A stretch of 34,004 bases of DNA from Guillardia theta CCMP2712 (Eukaryota > Cryptophyceae > Pyrenomonadales > Geminigeraceae), in contig NW_005434600.1 of the NCBI RefSeq assembly GCF_000315625.1, forward strand, positions 18,449 through 52,452. The letters run 5' to 3'. Each line of letters starts with the position of its first letter. Position 1 is the stretch's first letter. The notes beneath the pieces were generated by a model. That model had not been told where the DNA came from. It saw only the letters and a list, made by a program, of their open reading frames with translations, and made no database searches. Of the stretch, positions 1-8,777 are shown piece by piece. The position numbers and the translations under genes were made by a program.

Positions 1-369
1 ACCTCCGCCAGCTTTTCGTCGTCTCAACCTTTCTGGTGTAGGCACTATCCTTCCTCTCGCTGCGTTCTGCCTTCGGTTGCCAAGATGCTCCAAGGTGAAA
101 GTCATTCGAGGAGTGGTTTTTATTCGGCTGAATGTCTTGCCAACAGGAACTGGGGGCTCAGACAGTGCATCTGGTTTTTAGAACCACGACTGTCATATTC
201 TTTCATTGTACTCGTAGGGTCAGCTCATTCTTCAGGATGGGAATGACGGAACTTGAATTTGTCTAGTTTACTTTGATACAGATCAAAGCACGTTCCCGTA
301 TACCGTCAAGGGTGGTACAGTGGCACTGGCTGCTCAGAGAACCTGCTGGATCATCATAGCCTAGGGTAA

Positions 370-395
370 TGACCAGGGATAGCTATCCTTGGTCA
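370..395 (-). terminator. 26-bp palindrome centred on the stop codon of the NTPase-nuclease gene, arm A
   Basis: The sequence around the TAG stop reads TGACCAAGGATAGCTATCCC then TGGTCA, a palindrome with a single A-C mismatch. It is conserved in arm B at 11646-11671. A 3'-end or termination role is inference. Confidence 0.35.
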
Positions 396-2659
396 ATAGC
401 ATCTGCGGATTCAGGCACTTGTTTTGCTTCGGAGTGGCTCTCCTCCTCCCCGTGCAAAGCAAGGAGGTCACACCCGTCCCTCGTACGAGTCGAAGCCTCA
501 CCTTGTCTGCTGTTCACCCTGGCTCGCTCAGACTTGTCTGACTTGCACTCCGTTCGCAATGAGGGCGAGTCTGATCCCTTGGATGCTCTCCTTCTTTTTG
601 ATAAGCGAACTTCATCCTTTAATGCATCCTGGTGCATCGTCCGCAGACCAAAAGGATTCGTTGAAAGTCCAAGCTCCATCAGAATCAACACTCTGTACCT
701 CTGAGCTCCCTGTACCACTCTGTGGAAAGTGTGCCAAGGTACGTCATCATTTTTCCTCCAGTGTAACAGCAACCAGCTCTCCTTCCCGCCACGAGGTAAA
801 ATCCGCTCACTCTCGAACTTTCTCAGCTTTGGTGCCATGAAAAACAGCAGGTCGTGCCCATGCCTAGATAACTTCTTCACAATCTTTTTCAGCTGCGATG
901 CACTAACCGCCTGTCTCCGGTTCTTGAACTCTGCACCTCCCGATTTTCTACTTCCATCCTGACCGACGGGACTGTAGAAGATTCCGTCCCGTCTCTGACT
1001 ATTTTTGCAACGCATGTAGCAGCCGTACGCTGTACTTTCATTTACGTGCTCTTCACCAATGCGAAGGGGAACAAGGTTCGAGAAGCACGAAGTCAAGACT
1101 TGACGAAATCCCTCTGCAGCTTCTTGATTCTGCACCCTCTCAAGAACGTTCATAACCTTGCTCTTTACCTCCCTTCCGCAATGAAAGCTGAGAGTTGAAA
1201 GAATGTCGTCAGGATGACTCCAGCTTGTCAACATCACAACAACCCCCCCAAACGATTCCAGCAGGTTCCCGTCCCTTTGCATCGCGTCAACCGCTGTTGG
1301 GTCATTTGAAGGTCTCGCAGCCTCTTCATGAATCCTCGTCAAGACCGCGAGACACGATCTCTCCTTGAAGGGCTTTCCTCCACCAGCGCTGACTGCCACA
1401 GTGATGGGATCCAACAAGGAAGAAGCAAACTTGGAGGTCAAATGGTGAATGTCAAGGCCGTGCAGAAGAAGCTTGCCATCATTTGTTTGGCTCATTTCGA
1501 CGATAGACTGTGGACTACCACGTGCAGGGACTTCACCTCCTGGCCAAGCATTCAGGAGACCGAAGCCTTGTAAGATTTGTGTCTGAGACATGGCTTCGTG
1601 CGATGCAATCTGGAACATAGAATACAAGGATGCGTCGTTGAGATTCTTCTTGTCGGATCGTAGACGCTGCAGAACATGATAAGCTAGGTTACGAAATAAA
1701 GTTGCAGGGTCTTCCACTGATATATCGACGTTCAATCCTTCCAAGAAAACATTGCATAACCATGGGTTCACGTTGTCGAGCAACAATGAGATCTTGCCCT
1801 CCCCAAACAGTCGCTTGAGAAGAATTCTCTGCTTCGCTGATCGTAGCATCATCGGAGGGAGGGCTCGATGGGTGACGCAGATGATGGTCTGCTTGTTCTT
1901 GCCTCGGCTGTCCAACGTCTGTCGCGTAGCTTCATTGAAATTCATCACCAGAGTGTTAGTTCCTAACATGATGCAATGAAAACCCGCATTACGGAGAATT
2001 CTTTTCAGGAAATCAAGTCTGTCCAATGCGCCAACAACACCGAAGCTGCTTTTCTTCTTCTCCCTCGGAATCGCTTCATCAACCATAACCCACAACTTCT
2101 GCTGCGACATCCAGGTCCTTGCTTGCTGCACTGTTACCTTGGCGGGCGTTGTGGTCTTGCCAAACAGATAGCCGAGCGTGCCAAGAACGTTCCAACTGTA
2201 GTCCTCCAGCTTGATCGATGAGATCTCCGTCGACTCACCTGACACGATCTTGAAGACATTGATACTGCGAAAATACTGTTGAAGGTCCAGATCGATAGCT
2301 GCATTCATGATACACGTCAGGTCTTGTACTCTTGAATAGATTTCCTGTTCGTGGACGTATTCGAACACGAAGTATAGCGAGGTCGTCGGATGTCGAGAAA
2401 AGTAGTCTGCAGCGCACAGAGATTTCCCGCTTCCCGAGCATGCCTCGATCATACATGAAACTGTAACAACATTGTCATTGCTTGCAGCTGCCACTACTCT
2501 GTCGATAGGATTGAGATAGCTGAAATTACTGTTCCTTGGTTCAAGTACATTTTTGAGGTACTCCTTCAAGCCATTAGCTGCATCTTCCAGCGAAAGGCGT
2601 GAAAGGCGAAGCTTCGAAACCAAAGCGCTTAGCACTATCAAACAGCATTCCGTCAGCAT
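383..2659 (-). CDS. CR-type (Crinkler-RHS-like) P-loop NTPase with C-terminal PD-(D/E)XK nuclease, arm A copy
   Basis: A 758-aa uninterrupted ORF. A P-loop lies at residues 72-80 (EACSGSGKS), a Walker B-like strand at 189-196 (LWVMVDEA) with D194/E195, and a sensor-like GTN at 233-235. Near the C-terminus, D558 in RRDGIFY, E577-F-K579 in GGAEFKNRR and Q589 form the D-(E/D)xK layout of a REase-fold nuclease. The last 60 or so residues are basic and low-complexity. An STAND/AAA-like NTPase followed by a REase nuclease is the architecture described for CR proteins, which have been proposed to descend from transposon-encoded enzymes and include oomycete Crinkler effectors. No classical CRN header is seen in this ORF. 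It starts 24 bp after the stop of the coiled-coil ORF, and the two may be joined by an 86-nt intron. The assignment rests on motifs. Whether it acts as an effector, a transposition enzyme or a defence nuclease is not known. Confidence 0.72.
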   Translation of the reverse strand: MLTECCLIVLSALVSKLRLSRLSLEDAANGLKEYLKNVLEPRNSNFSYLNPIDRVVAAASNDNVVTVSCMIEACSGSGKSLCAADYFSRHPTTSLYFVFEYVHEQEIYSRVQDLTCIMNAAIDLDLQQYFRSINVFKIVSGESTEISSIKLEDYSWNVLGTLGYLFGKTTTPAKVTVQQARTWMSQQKLWVMVDEAIPREKKKSSFGVVGALDRLDFLKRILRNAGFHCIMLGTNTLVMNFNEATRQTLDSRGKNKQTIICVTHRALPPMMLRSAKQRILLKRLFGEGKISLLLDNVNPWLCNVFLEGLNVDISVEDPATLFRNLAYHVLQRLRSDKKNLNDASLYSMFQIASHEAMSQTQILQGFGLLNAWPGGEVPARGSPQSIVEMSQTNDGKLLLHGLDIHHLTSKFASSLLDPITVAVSAGGGKPFKERSCLAVLTRIHEEAARPSNDPTAVDAMQRDGNLLESFGGVVVMLTSWSHPDDILSTLSFHCGREVKSKVMNVLERVQNQEAAEGFRQVLTSCFSNLVPLRIGEEHVNESTAYGCYMRCKNSQRRDGIFYSPVGQDGSRKSGGAEFKNRRQAVSASQLKKIVKKLSRHGHDLLFFMAPKLRKFESERILPRGGKESWLLLHWRKNDDVPWHTFHRVVQGAQRYRVLILMELGLSTNPFGLRTMHQDALKDEVRLSKRRRASKGSDSPSLRTECKSDKSERARVNSRQGEASTRTRDGCDLLALHGEEESHSEAKQVPESADAIDQG

Positions 2660-2674
2660 CTTTATAAAAAAAAC

Positions 2675-2693
2675 ACCCGTTCTCAGACGGGGT
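2675..2693 (-). terminator. Hairpin over the stop codon of the coiled-coil ORF, arm A
   Basis: On the coding strand ACCCCGT, loop CTGAGA, ACGGGT form a six-pair stem with one bulged C, followed by a T run. The TGA stop lies in the loop. It looks like a bacterial or viral 3'-end hairpin, but in a nuclear gene it may equally be part of a short intron. The same element occurs in arm B at 9351-9369. Confidence 0.3.
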
Positions 2694-3870
2694 TGGACAA
2701 AATAATAACAGGAAGATTACCTTGGTTGTCCGTAGGAAAAGCTAACGATGCACGATAGCTCGCAAGTTCAGAATTATGGTGGTCCAAATCTTTCTGTGCC
2801 TGGAATATCAGCTCCTCGTCCCCGCTTGCACGTGCCTGTTCCAGCTTCGCCTTCGCCACCTCCACCTCCTCTGCCAGCTTCGCCTTCGCCACCTCCACCT
2901 CCCACGCTGATATCAGCTCCTCGTCCCTGGTTGCCCGTGCCTGTTCCAGCTTCGCCTTCGCCACCTCCACCTCCCCCGCTGATATCAGCTTCTCGTCCCC
3001 GCTTGCCCGTGCCTGTTCCAGCTTCGCCTTCGCCACCTCCACCTCCCCCGCTGATATCAGCTTCTCGTCCCCGCTTGCACGTGCCTGTTCCAGCTTCGCC
3101 TTCGCCACCTCCAGCTCCCACGCTGATATCAGCTCCTTGTCCCTGGTTGCACGTGCCTGTTCCAGCTTCGCCTTCGCCACCTCCACCTCCTCTGCCAGCT
3201 TCGCCTTCGCCACCTCCACCTCCCCCGCTGATATCAGCTCCTTGTCCCCGCTTGCACGTGCCTGTTCCAGCTTCGCCTTCGCCACCTCCACCTCCCCCGC
3301 TGATATCAGCTCCTTGTCCCTGGTTGCACGTGCCTGTTCCAGCTTCGCCTTCGCCACCTCCACCTCCTCTGCCAGCTTCGCCTTCGCCACCTCCACCTCC
3401 CCCGCTGATATCAGCTCCTTGTCCCTGGTTGCACGTGCCTGTTCCAGCTTCGCCTTCGCCACCTCCACCTCCCCCGCTGATATCAGCTCCTTGTCCCTGG
3501 TTGCACGTGCCTGTTCCAGCTTCGCCTTCGCCACCTCCACCTCCCACGCTGATATCAGCTTCTCGTCCCCGCTTGCACGTGCCTGTTCCAGCTTCGCCTT
3601 CGCCGCCTGCAGTTCGCTGTTTGAAGGATTATCTGCCCCTCCTTGTATTCGCAAACAAGAGGGTTGGGAAAGCAAGCCTATCCGACGAAGGTTTGGTTGA
3701 GAAAAGGGAACTGTCAATCTCTGCTGGCAAAACAAACGATCAGCGTCTCTCCTGCGGCAGATTCGGGGCATTCTACCTCTGCGCTTGAAATGACGATTGA
3801 CCCCAAACATACCAACACACAACGTGTGTGGGTTGGTATGGCTCCCAAGCGATGGCGATCGATCCCGCAT
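2683..3870 (-). CDS. Repetitive coiled-coil protein upstream of the NTPase-nuclease, arm A (intact)
   Basis: A 395-aa ORF. The first 90 or so residues are basic and Cys/Arg-rich with no recognised domain. The middle is ten 24-residue units of the type VAKAKLEQARATRDKELISA plus GEVE, and three 11-residue short units (VAKAKLAEEVE). These are Ala/Lys/Glu-rich and should form a long coiled coil. The end (AQKDLDHHNSELASYR and 26 more residues) is non-repetitive. The ATG at 3868-3870 is conserved in arm B. A GT at 2720 and an AG at 2635 could splice this ORF in frame to the NTPase ORF, making it the N-terminal stalk of one protein of roughly 1,130 aa. Its own stop lies in a small hairpin. Function unknown. 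Confidence 0.55.
   Translation of the reverse strand: MRDRSPSLGSHTNPHTLCVGMFGVNRHFKRRGRMPRICRRRDADRLFCQQRLTVPFSQPNLRRIGLLSQPSCLRIQGGADNPSNSELQAAKAKLEQARASGDEKLISAWEVEVAKAKLEQARATRDKELISAGEVEVAKAKLEQARATRDKELISAGEVEVAKAKLAEEVEVAKAKLEQARATRDKELISAGEVEVAKAKLEQARASGDKELISAGEVEVAKAKLAEEVEVAKAKLEQARATRDKELISAWELEVAKAKLEQARASGDEKLISAGEVEVAKAKLEQARASGDEKLISAGEVEVAKAKLEQARATRDEELISAWEVEVAKAKLAEEVEVAKAKLEQARASGDEELIFQAQKDLDHHNSELASYRASLAFPTDNQGNLPVIILSNPV
2806..3609. repeat. 72-bp / 33-bp minisatellite inside the coiled-coil gene, arm A
   Basis: Thirteen tandem units: ten of 72 bp and three of 33 bp, the short form lacking an internal 39 bp. Both lengths are multiples of three and the unit contains no stop in several frames, so long ORFs also appear antisense (proline-rich) and in a Gly-rich frame. 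Those are by-products of the repeat. Confidence 0.9.
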
Positions 3871-4266
3871 GCCTTCTCCCGGTGGTGGAGTATCTTCTTC
3901 CCCTGAAGCAACGGGGTGGTCATGTTAGGATTCACCAAGAGAGCATCCGCAGCAGGTAAGAGCAGTTGAGCGTGATCAGCCTTGCTCTCACTCTACCAAG
4001 TGTTGAAATCGTGATGCGAGAAATATTCAATTCACCCATGATCTTTGTGAAATTTGAATGTGTTATACTAATGTTTAGTCAACCCAATCTCAATCTGAAT
4101 TCCTAGCGGTTTTCGCTGCCTCCTCCGTTTCCTAGTGTCTTATTGAGGCGGGTTTGTCGGATTTATCCTCGTCCTCCTATGTTTGCTCCGGTTTGCCTTT
4201 TCTTTTCAGTCAATAAATATAAAAAAGGAATTTATTAATCAATTTTTTATTAATCAATTTTTTTCG

Positions 4267-5821
4267 TACCGTTACGGAGAAGAAGGGTGCCTTTGGGGAA
4301 TGTGAAGAAGTAGAGCAAGATGTAAGGGGGCAGATAGAATCAGTAAGTGGAATCTGTAAGAGATTGGATGGGAAAGAGATTGGATCTGTAAGAGATTGGT
4401 CAACCCGAAGACCTCCTCTTGGAGTTCTGTAAGCCAACTGATTACTTTGCTGTGTGAGAAGAGAGCATGTTGCTTGTCAGCTTCGGAGTTGAGCACGAAA
4501 TCGCAGTCCAACCCCTGAGAAGATCAAGAGTTGCTGGCAAGACGGGGGTTGGTTTCTTTGTACATGAGGAAATGCTCGCACCAGCAAATGTCTTCGTTGC
4601 TGATAATGAAGCAAAAAGCTACTTGAAGTTTCAGTCAAACATGTCTCTAAGGTCTGGCGTCAGGCATGTTTACAGAAGGAACAACCACTCAAAGACTTTC
4701 GGTGGAAGATTGATACAACCATATATTGGAGTCCTACAAAGGTCTTCATAGATGAGGCGGCAGTAGGTGTCACGAAACTAAGCTCGGGAAAGGATGCAAA
4801 TCCGTTGACGGAAGAGAATTACATAGGCATAAGAAGATAGGATCGTGGGCAGCCTGACATATGTCACATTGAGTTGGGATGTCATCTGTAGATCCGTGAA
4901 TACGGTTCAGATCCTGCTGCATGCAACACATCTGATGGCAAGATGATCATATGTTCGTTGGAGTTCCGAGCCTGGAGGATTTGAAACGCAACATTGCAGA
5001 AAACAACGATTCAGTCGCAGGCATGCTGAAGGAGATTCCGGAGATAGGGCAACATGCGACAGAACACCAGGAACAGGAAGAGGAACCTGACCTCGGAGAT
5101 GTAAAAGCTGGCGCACTGCTGAATCGGAGCACTGTACAGTGTGTCAATGGCGATCGAGCTGGCGTTCGTCACACTGTGACTCAGACTGATCAAGCTGATC
5201 TGAAAACGATTCGAATTTCTGGTGAAGCGAAATGTTTCAACAGTGCATGGAATCTGTATCACTCTGGCAAACATGCCAAAGGGATACCTCCTTCGGAGAA
5301 ACTGCAACGAGCAAATTTTAACAGAGCATGAAGCAAATGGTTTGCAGGCATAGCTTATCTCATGAAGTGCTTTGACCAATTCATCCGGCGAAGTGTAATG
5401 GAACTGAATTCCTTCTTTGATAGTCGGTGAGAATCTTTGATGTTTCAAGGCCAAGATGAAACATTCAAGAAATATCCAAAGGATTTCATCTCGTGGCTCA
5501 ATCAGAGAGAAGGGGCAGAGAGCTCAAGTGATAGGAGTGGGCAGTTTGCACAGGCAACGTACTTCAAGAAAATGCGAAAGTGTGTTTGAGTCTTGGACCT
5601 CTGAGGCGGGTGTGTGAGTGTTTGAGGGTAGGGAGGGAGGGAGGGTGAGGTCCTAAACTGGTCTTTGGGTGGGGTAGGGGTCATATTCGGAAGGAGTTTA
5701 TGTGAATTAGCACTAAACCTCTCAAAAAACTACAAAAGTGTATATATTTGTCCGGACTACATCTTATTACACCTCTAAACCTCTAAATTAGTGGTATGGT
5801 GCACTGACAGAAAAGTTGCAA
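4267..5821. other. Spacer, left part: AT-rich DNA with decayed, unrecognised coding remnants
   Basis: No intact gene can be defended. Plus-strand open stretches at 4467-4751 (94 codons) and 4951-5331 (126 codons, with a Glu-rich EHQEQEEEPDLGDV segment) have protein-like composition but match nothing I recognise. A third frame is open around 4710-4840 (VFIDEAAVGVTKLSSGKDAN). This looks like one plus-strand gene broken by frameshifts. A minus-strand ORF at 5011-5454 overlaps it and is probably a shadow. At 5580-5690 there is a G-rich run (GGGAGGGAGGGAGGG). Confidence 0.35.
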
Positions 5822-5895
5822 AATTTTAATGATTGACAGTGCAACGTGCAATGTACCGGTACTATCCAGCCCATTGGATCGGCAGGGGTACTGCA
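5822..5895 (+). repeat. Left terminal inverted repeat of the 700-bp element
   Basis: Starts ATTTTAATGATTGACAGTGC and contains the palindromic GTACCGGTAC. It is matched by the reverse complement of 6441-6521. Confidence 0.85.
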
Positions 5896-5899
5896 TTCA

Positions 5900-6439
5900 A
5901 TGCAATCCAGCAGAGCAAATGATGCCATGTTGCAGGAGCGACAACGACGACAAGAAAGGGCATTTGACCTAATAGAGAACAAAGTCATCGCTGATAGTAC
6001 GAAGAAAGTTTACCGATGCAAGATCAATAGGATCGTGCGTCTGTTACTGAAAGTGAACCCCAGGGCTGTCGACGAGGACGGCGAATTGATACTCCCAAAG
6101 GCATGGAAAGATTTGAAGAGTTTGTTTGGAGACCTTGTCACCAATACTGACTTACCAAAATCTAGAAGGAGAAGAGGAGGTCAAGAGCAGGAAGAGCAGG
6201 AAGAGCAGGAAGAGCAGGAAGAGCAGGAAGAGCAGGAAGAGCAGAAAGAGCAGGAAGAGCAGGAAGAGCAGGAAGAGCAGGAAGACGAAGATCAGGATTT
6301 TATTTTCCCTCAGAAGACGCCGTGCAAAAGTATGTGGCAGAAATGGCACCTAGGGCAAGAGGAGAAGATTAATGGAGAATGGAAGCGTATTGGTCCACTC
6401 AAAGCTTTGCACAATTATTTTGACAAAATAACGTTGTGA
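5900..6439 (+). CDS. Element-encoded protein, possible tyrosine-recombinase-like N-terminal domain with poly-(QEE)
   Basis: 179 aa from the first ATG in frame; the frame is open upstream into the terminal repeat. Residues 1-75 are helical and basic, with a segment (DSTKKVYRCKINRIVRLLLK) that resembles the SAM-like core-binding domain at the start of Crypton-type tyrosine recombinases. That is a resemblance by eye only. Residues about 90-135 are a (GAGCAGGAA)n-encoded EQEEQEEQEE run. The C-terminus is Trp/Lys-rich. No catalytic R-H-R-Y residues are present, so it is not a complete recombinase. It could be a truncated transposase or a DNA-binding accessory protein. Confidence 0.45.
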   Translation: MQSSRANDAMLQERQRRQERAFDLIENKVIADSTKKVYRCKINRIVRLLLKVNPRAVDEDGELILPKAWKDLKSLFGDLVTNTDLPKSRRRRGGQEQEEQEEQEEQEEQEEQEEQKEQEEQEEQEEQEDEDQDFIFPQKTPCKSMWQKWHLGQEEKINGEWKRIGPLKALHNYFDKITL

Positions 6440-6440
6440 A

Positions 6441-6521
6441 TGCAGTACCACCCACTCCTGCCCATCCAATGGGCTGGATAGTACCGGTACATTGCACGTT
6501 GCACTGTCAATCATTAAAATT
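6441..6521 (-). repeat. Right terminal inverted repeat of the 700-bp element
   Basis: Reverse complement of 5822-5895, with about seven extra bases near the inner end. Confidence 0.85.
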
Positions 6522-6814
6522 CGCTCAGCTACACGTCGCACCAACATCCGTGGTCGCCCTCTGCGGATAGTGGGGACCTCCGAGTCAGCCTGCACGGGCG
6601 GCACGGCAACGGCGAGCCGCTGAGCAGTGGAGGCTCTCCTGTTAGTTCAGAGATTGTATCACCCTCTGGTGGTCACAGTGGTGGAGGCCGCCGGGGCGGC
6701 AATGGTCGAGGGCGTGTAGGGACTGGCCGTTCCCATCGAAATTTCAGACAGACGTGCCAGTATCAGCACTGCCTCTTTGCACACAGCTCCTCCATCCGCA
6801 TGTTGAGGAATTGA
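6518..6814 (+). pseudogene. Open Gly/Arg/Ser-rich coding fragment without a start
   Basis: The frame is open for about 99 codons directly after the right repeat of the 700-bp element. It encodes an RGG-like stretch (GGGRRGGNGRGRVGTGRSHR) followed by TCQYQHCLFAHSSSIR. The last segment is repeated, inverted and in the same frame, at 13021-13080. It is probably a remnant of a dispersed gene cut by insertions. Identity unknown. Confidence 0.4.
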
Positions 6815-6880
6815 TGGAATGGCTGTTTTCCCACGTTGCTCACACTCACAGCTGGTGTATCCTTCCGAATCAACATATTA

Positions 6881-8001
6881 GGGGGCTTATGGGCGCCAGG
6901 GGATTAGACCTTAGGATTAGCTCCTGGTACAAATGTTTTAGTCAAAGGGAGGGCTAATCCCCTGCTAAGGTCGCCCAGGGGATTAGCAATTAGTAGCTAA
7001 TCCCCTGGACAACCATAACCTTTGGCTTACCAACCGTTGCGAGTTCAAGGTTCTCCCTTCCCCCCGCGCGAGGGACGTTCGAGTCAAACCACCTTCGACC
7101 TGATGCTCCGAGTGCGCATCAACCTGTGGCTCCTGTATGTCGCGTGCTTCCCATTGTGAGACAAGAGGATTGATGCCTCAGCAGCTAGGGAATGACAAGA
7201 CCTTCAAAGTTGAGGGATAGGGTTGGAGGCTTCATGGACCGTGAGGGCAGTGGAAGCGTTTTGAATTCGAAAATGCGATGCGAATGTCAGTGTTCATGGT
7301 GAGGACTCCAATGTTGAACGGTTTTTATGAGGTAAACTTGTATAATGGCAATCAATCAATCAATCATTGGCTTCGCCTCGACGCATGATTGACAAGATTT
7401 AGCAACACAAATGGATACCGCCTTCTCAGGACAGAGTACAACAAGGCAAGCTTCCTATACATCCTGGATTCGTGAAAGAACCGAGTCTGACACCATCACG
7501 ACGGATCTGATAGGAAGCGAGTTGAGCTGAGGTGTGTGGGCATCGTTGCTCTGAAGTTTAGCAACAGATATTCAGTACATGTGATGGTTTGTAATGTGCA
7601 TCTTAACTTTGTTCCTGTGTTCATTGTAATTAGAACATGAGTAATGTAATTGGACCATGCAACACCTCGTATGCATAGAGCTGTTCTTCATCATGCTTGT
7701 ACTTGCTTGCAACATCACCTACAACAGCATAAGCTAACATCTCACACTCCTTGCAAGCGCTCGTTCGGCACAAACATTTCAGTTTCACTACTAATCCAAC
7801 ACTTCCAAAAACGAAATAAAAAGAGAATAAAACTCTAAAAGTTAAGGTCATGATACAAATTATTGAGTGATTTTAGAAGGAAACTTGATCGCTTTCTTCC
7901 TATATCACAACGTCTCAAAATCAGACTAAGGTTAAAACCGCCGTGTAACGGCAAGGACAGCTAATCCTAAGGTCTAAGGTCTCTGGCGCCCATAAGCCCC
8001 C
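6881..8001. mobile_element. MITE-like 1.1-kb element flanked by TA
   Basis: Both ends read GGGGGCTTATGGGCGCCAG inward (19 bp perfect), followed after 8-9 divergent bases by a second shared block (ACCTTAGGATTAGCT). TA dinucleotides lie at 6879-6880 and 8002-8003, as expected for a TA target duplication of the Tc1/mariner type. Inside there is a perfect 13-bp hairpin (6975-6987 / 6996-7008, CCAGGGGATTAGC stem, 8-nt loop). No transposase or other convincing gene is present, so it would be non-autonomous. Confidence 0.65.
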
Positions 8002-8195
8002 TATTTATTCATTCACGCAAAGATGATGGCACATCAGGCTTGCATCTTCAGCATTGATAAGAACTTTTATAAGTAGCATAAATGTTTGTGCTACCCCTAC
8101 TAAACAGTTCAAGTACCCTGGTAAAATCATGCCCTGCTTTCCAAAGGTATTTTAAATTTTCGAAATCTATCTGTTTTAGGGCCCTTTTAGTGCGC
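8002..8195. other. Spacer remainder between the MITE-like element and arm B
   Basis: AT-rich, with no ORF and no repeat recognised. Confidence 0.6.
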
Positions 8196-8452
8196 CGAAA
8201 AAATTGATAAGTTAATAAATTCCTTTTTTATATTTATTGACTGAAAAGAAAAGGCAAACCGGAGCAAACATAGGAGGACGAGGATAAATCCGACAAACCC
8301 GCCTCAATAAGACACTAGGAAACGGAGGAGGCAGCGAAAACCGCTAGGAATTCAGATTGAGGTTGGGTTGACTAAACATTAGTACAACACATTCAAATTT
8401 CACAAAGATCATGGGTGAATTGAATATTTCTCGCACCACGATTTCAACACTT

Positions 8453-8650
8453 CAAGAAGAGTTTCAAAAGAGTTCACGGCGTGACAAGCAGTAGTAGTTG
8501 GGAGGATTTCACAGTGCTCCCAAGTATTTCAGAGGTGCGAAATCAGAGTCTGGCTATATTTTCAAATCCATGGCCTTTGGTTGGGCGCAATACACAAACT
8601 CACAAAACATTTTATCAACAAGGTTCTCTTGCACGCGGCAAATGACGGCT
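8453..8650. other. 198-bp segment present only in arm B
   Basis: Arm A passes directly from the equivalent of 8452 to 8651 (junction at 3997/3998). The segment contains open stretches in two plus frames but nothing recognised. It has no inverted ends and no flanking duplication, so a deletion from arm A is as likely as an insertion here. Confidence 0.8.
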
Positions 8651-8777
8651 GGTAGAGTGAGAGCAAGGCTGATCACGCTCAACTGCTCTTACCTGCTGCG
8701 GATGCTCTCTTGGTGAATCCTAACATGACCACCCCGTTGCTTCAGGGGAAGAAGATACTCCACCACCGGGAGAAGGC

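Larger units (their letters stand above)
1..4266. repeat. Giant inverted repeat, arm A (truncated by window start)
   Basis: Read on the minus strand, this stretch matches 8196-12035 on the plus strand almost base for base. Base 1 pairs with about 12035 and the inner edge at 4265-4266 pairs with about 8196, so the true outer end lies off the window. The arms differ mainly in copy number of an internal minisatellite (about 0.8 kb here, about 0.19 kb in arm B), in a 198-bp segment present only in arm B (8453-8650), and in a partly duplicated AT-rich motif at 4232-4264. Scattered single-base changes give only a handful of differences in the 757/758-codon gene. This means a young duplication, arms kept alike by gene conversion, or an inverted-duplication assembly artefact. 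The indels argue against a plain artefact. Confidence 0.93.
5822..6521. mobile_element. 700-bp element with about 75-bp terminal inverted repeats framing one ORF
   Basis: The ends are inverted copies of each other. 5822-5895 pairs with 6441-6521, with over 50 perfect bases at the outer ends, two mismatches and a small insertion further in. The single ORF (5900-6439) begins just inside the left repeat and its stop precedes the right repeat by one base. No target-site duplication is evident next to the ends. It is nested in the spacer of the giant inverted repeat. The family is not recognised. Confidence 0.8.

Noticed and set aside
2806-3609. CRISPR-like array
   Set aside because: Units are contiguous, with no unique spacers, and lie within a eukaryotic-type coding repeat.
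2748-3788. 346-aa plus-strand Pro-rich ORF and other long ORFs across the minisatellite
   Set aside because: Frame-preserving 72/33-bp units without stops open several frames on both strands. Only the minus-strand coiled-coil frame has non-repetitive ends conserved in both arms.
6432-6623. Continuation of the element ORF into a larger gene past its stop
   Set aside because: On careful counting, the frame through the right terminal repeat ends at 6621-6623. The Gly/Arg-rich frame is a different one that opens at 6518.
7020-7110. tRNA-like GTTCGAGTC segment
   Set aside because: No acceptor stem, D arm or anticodon arm could be paired around it.
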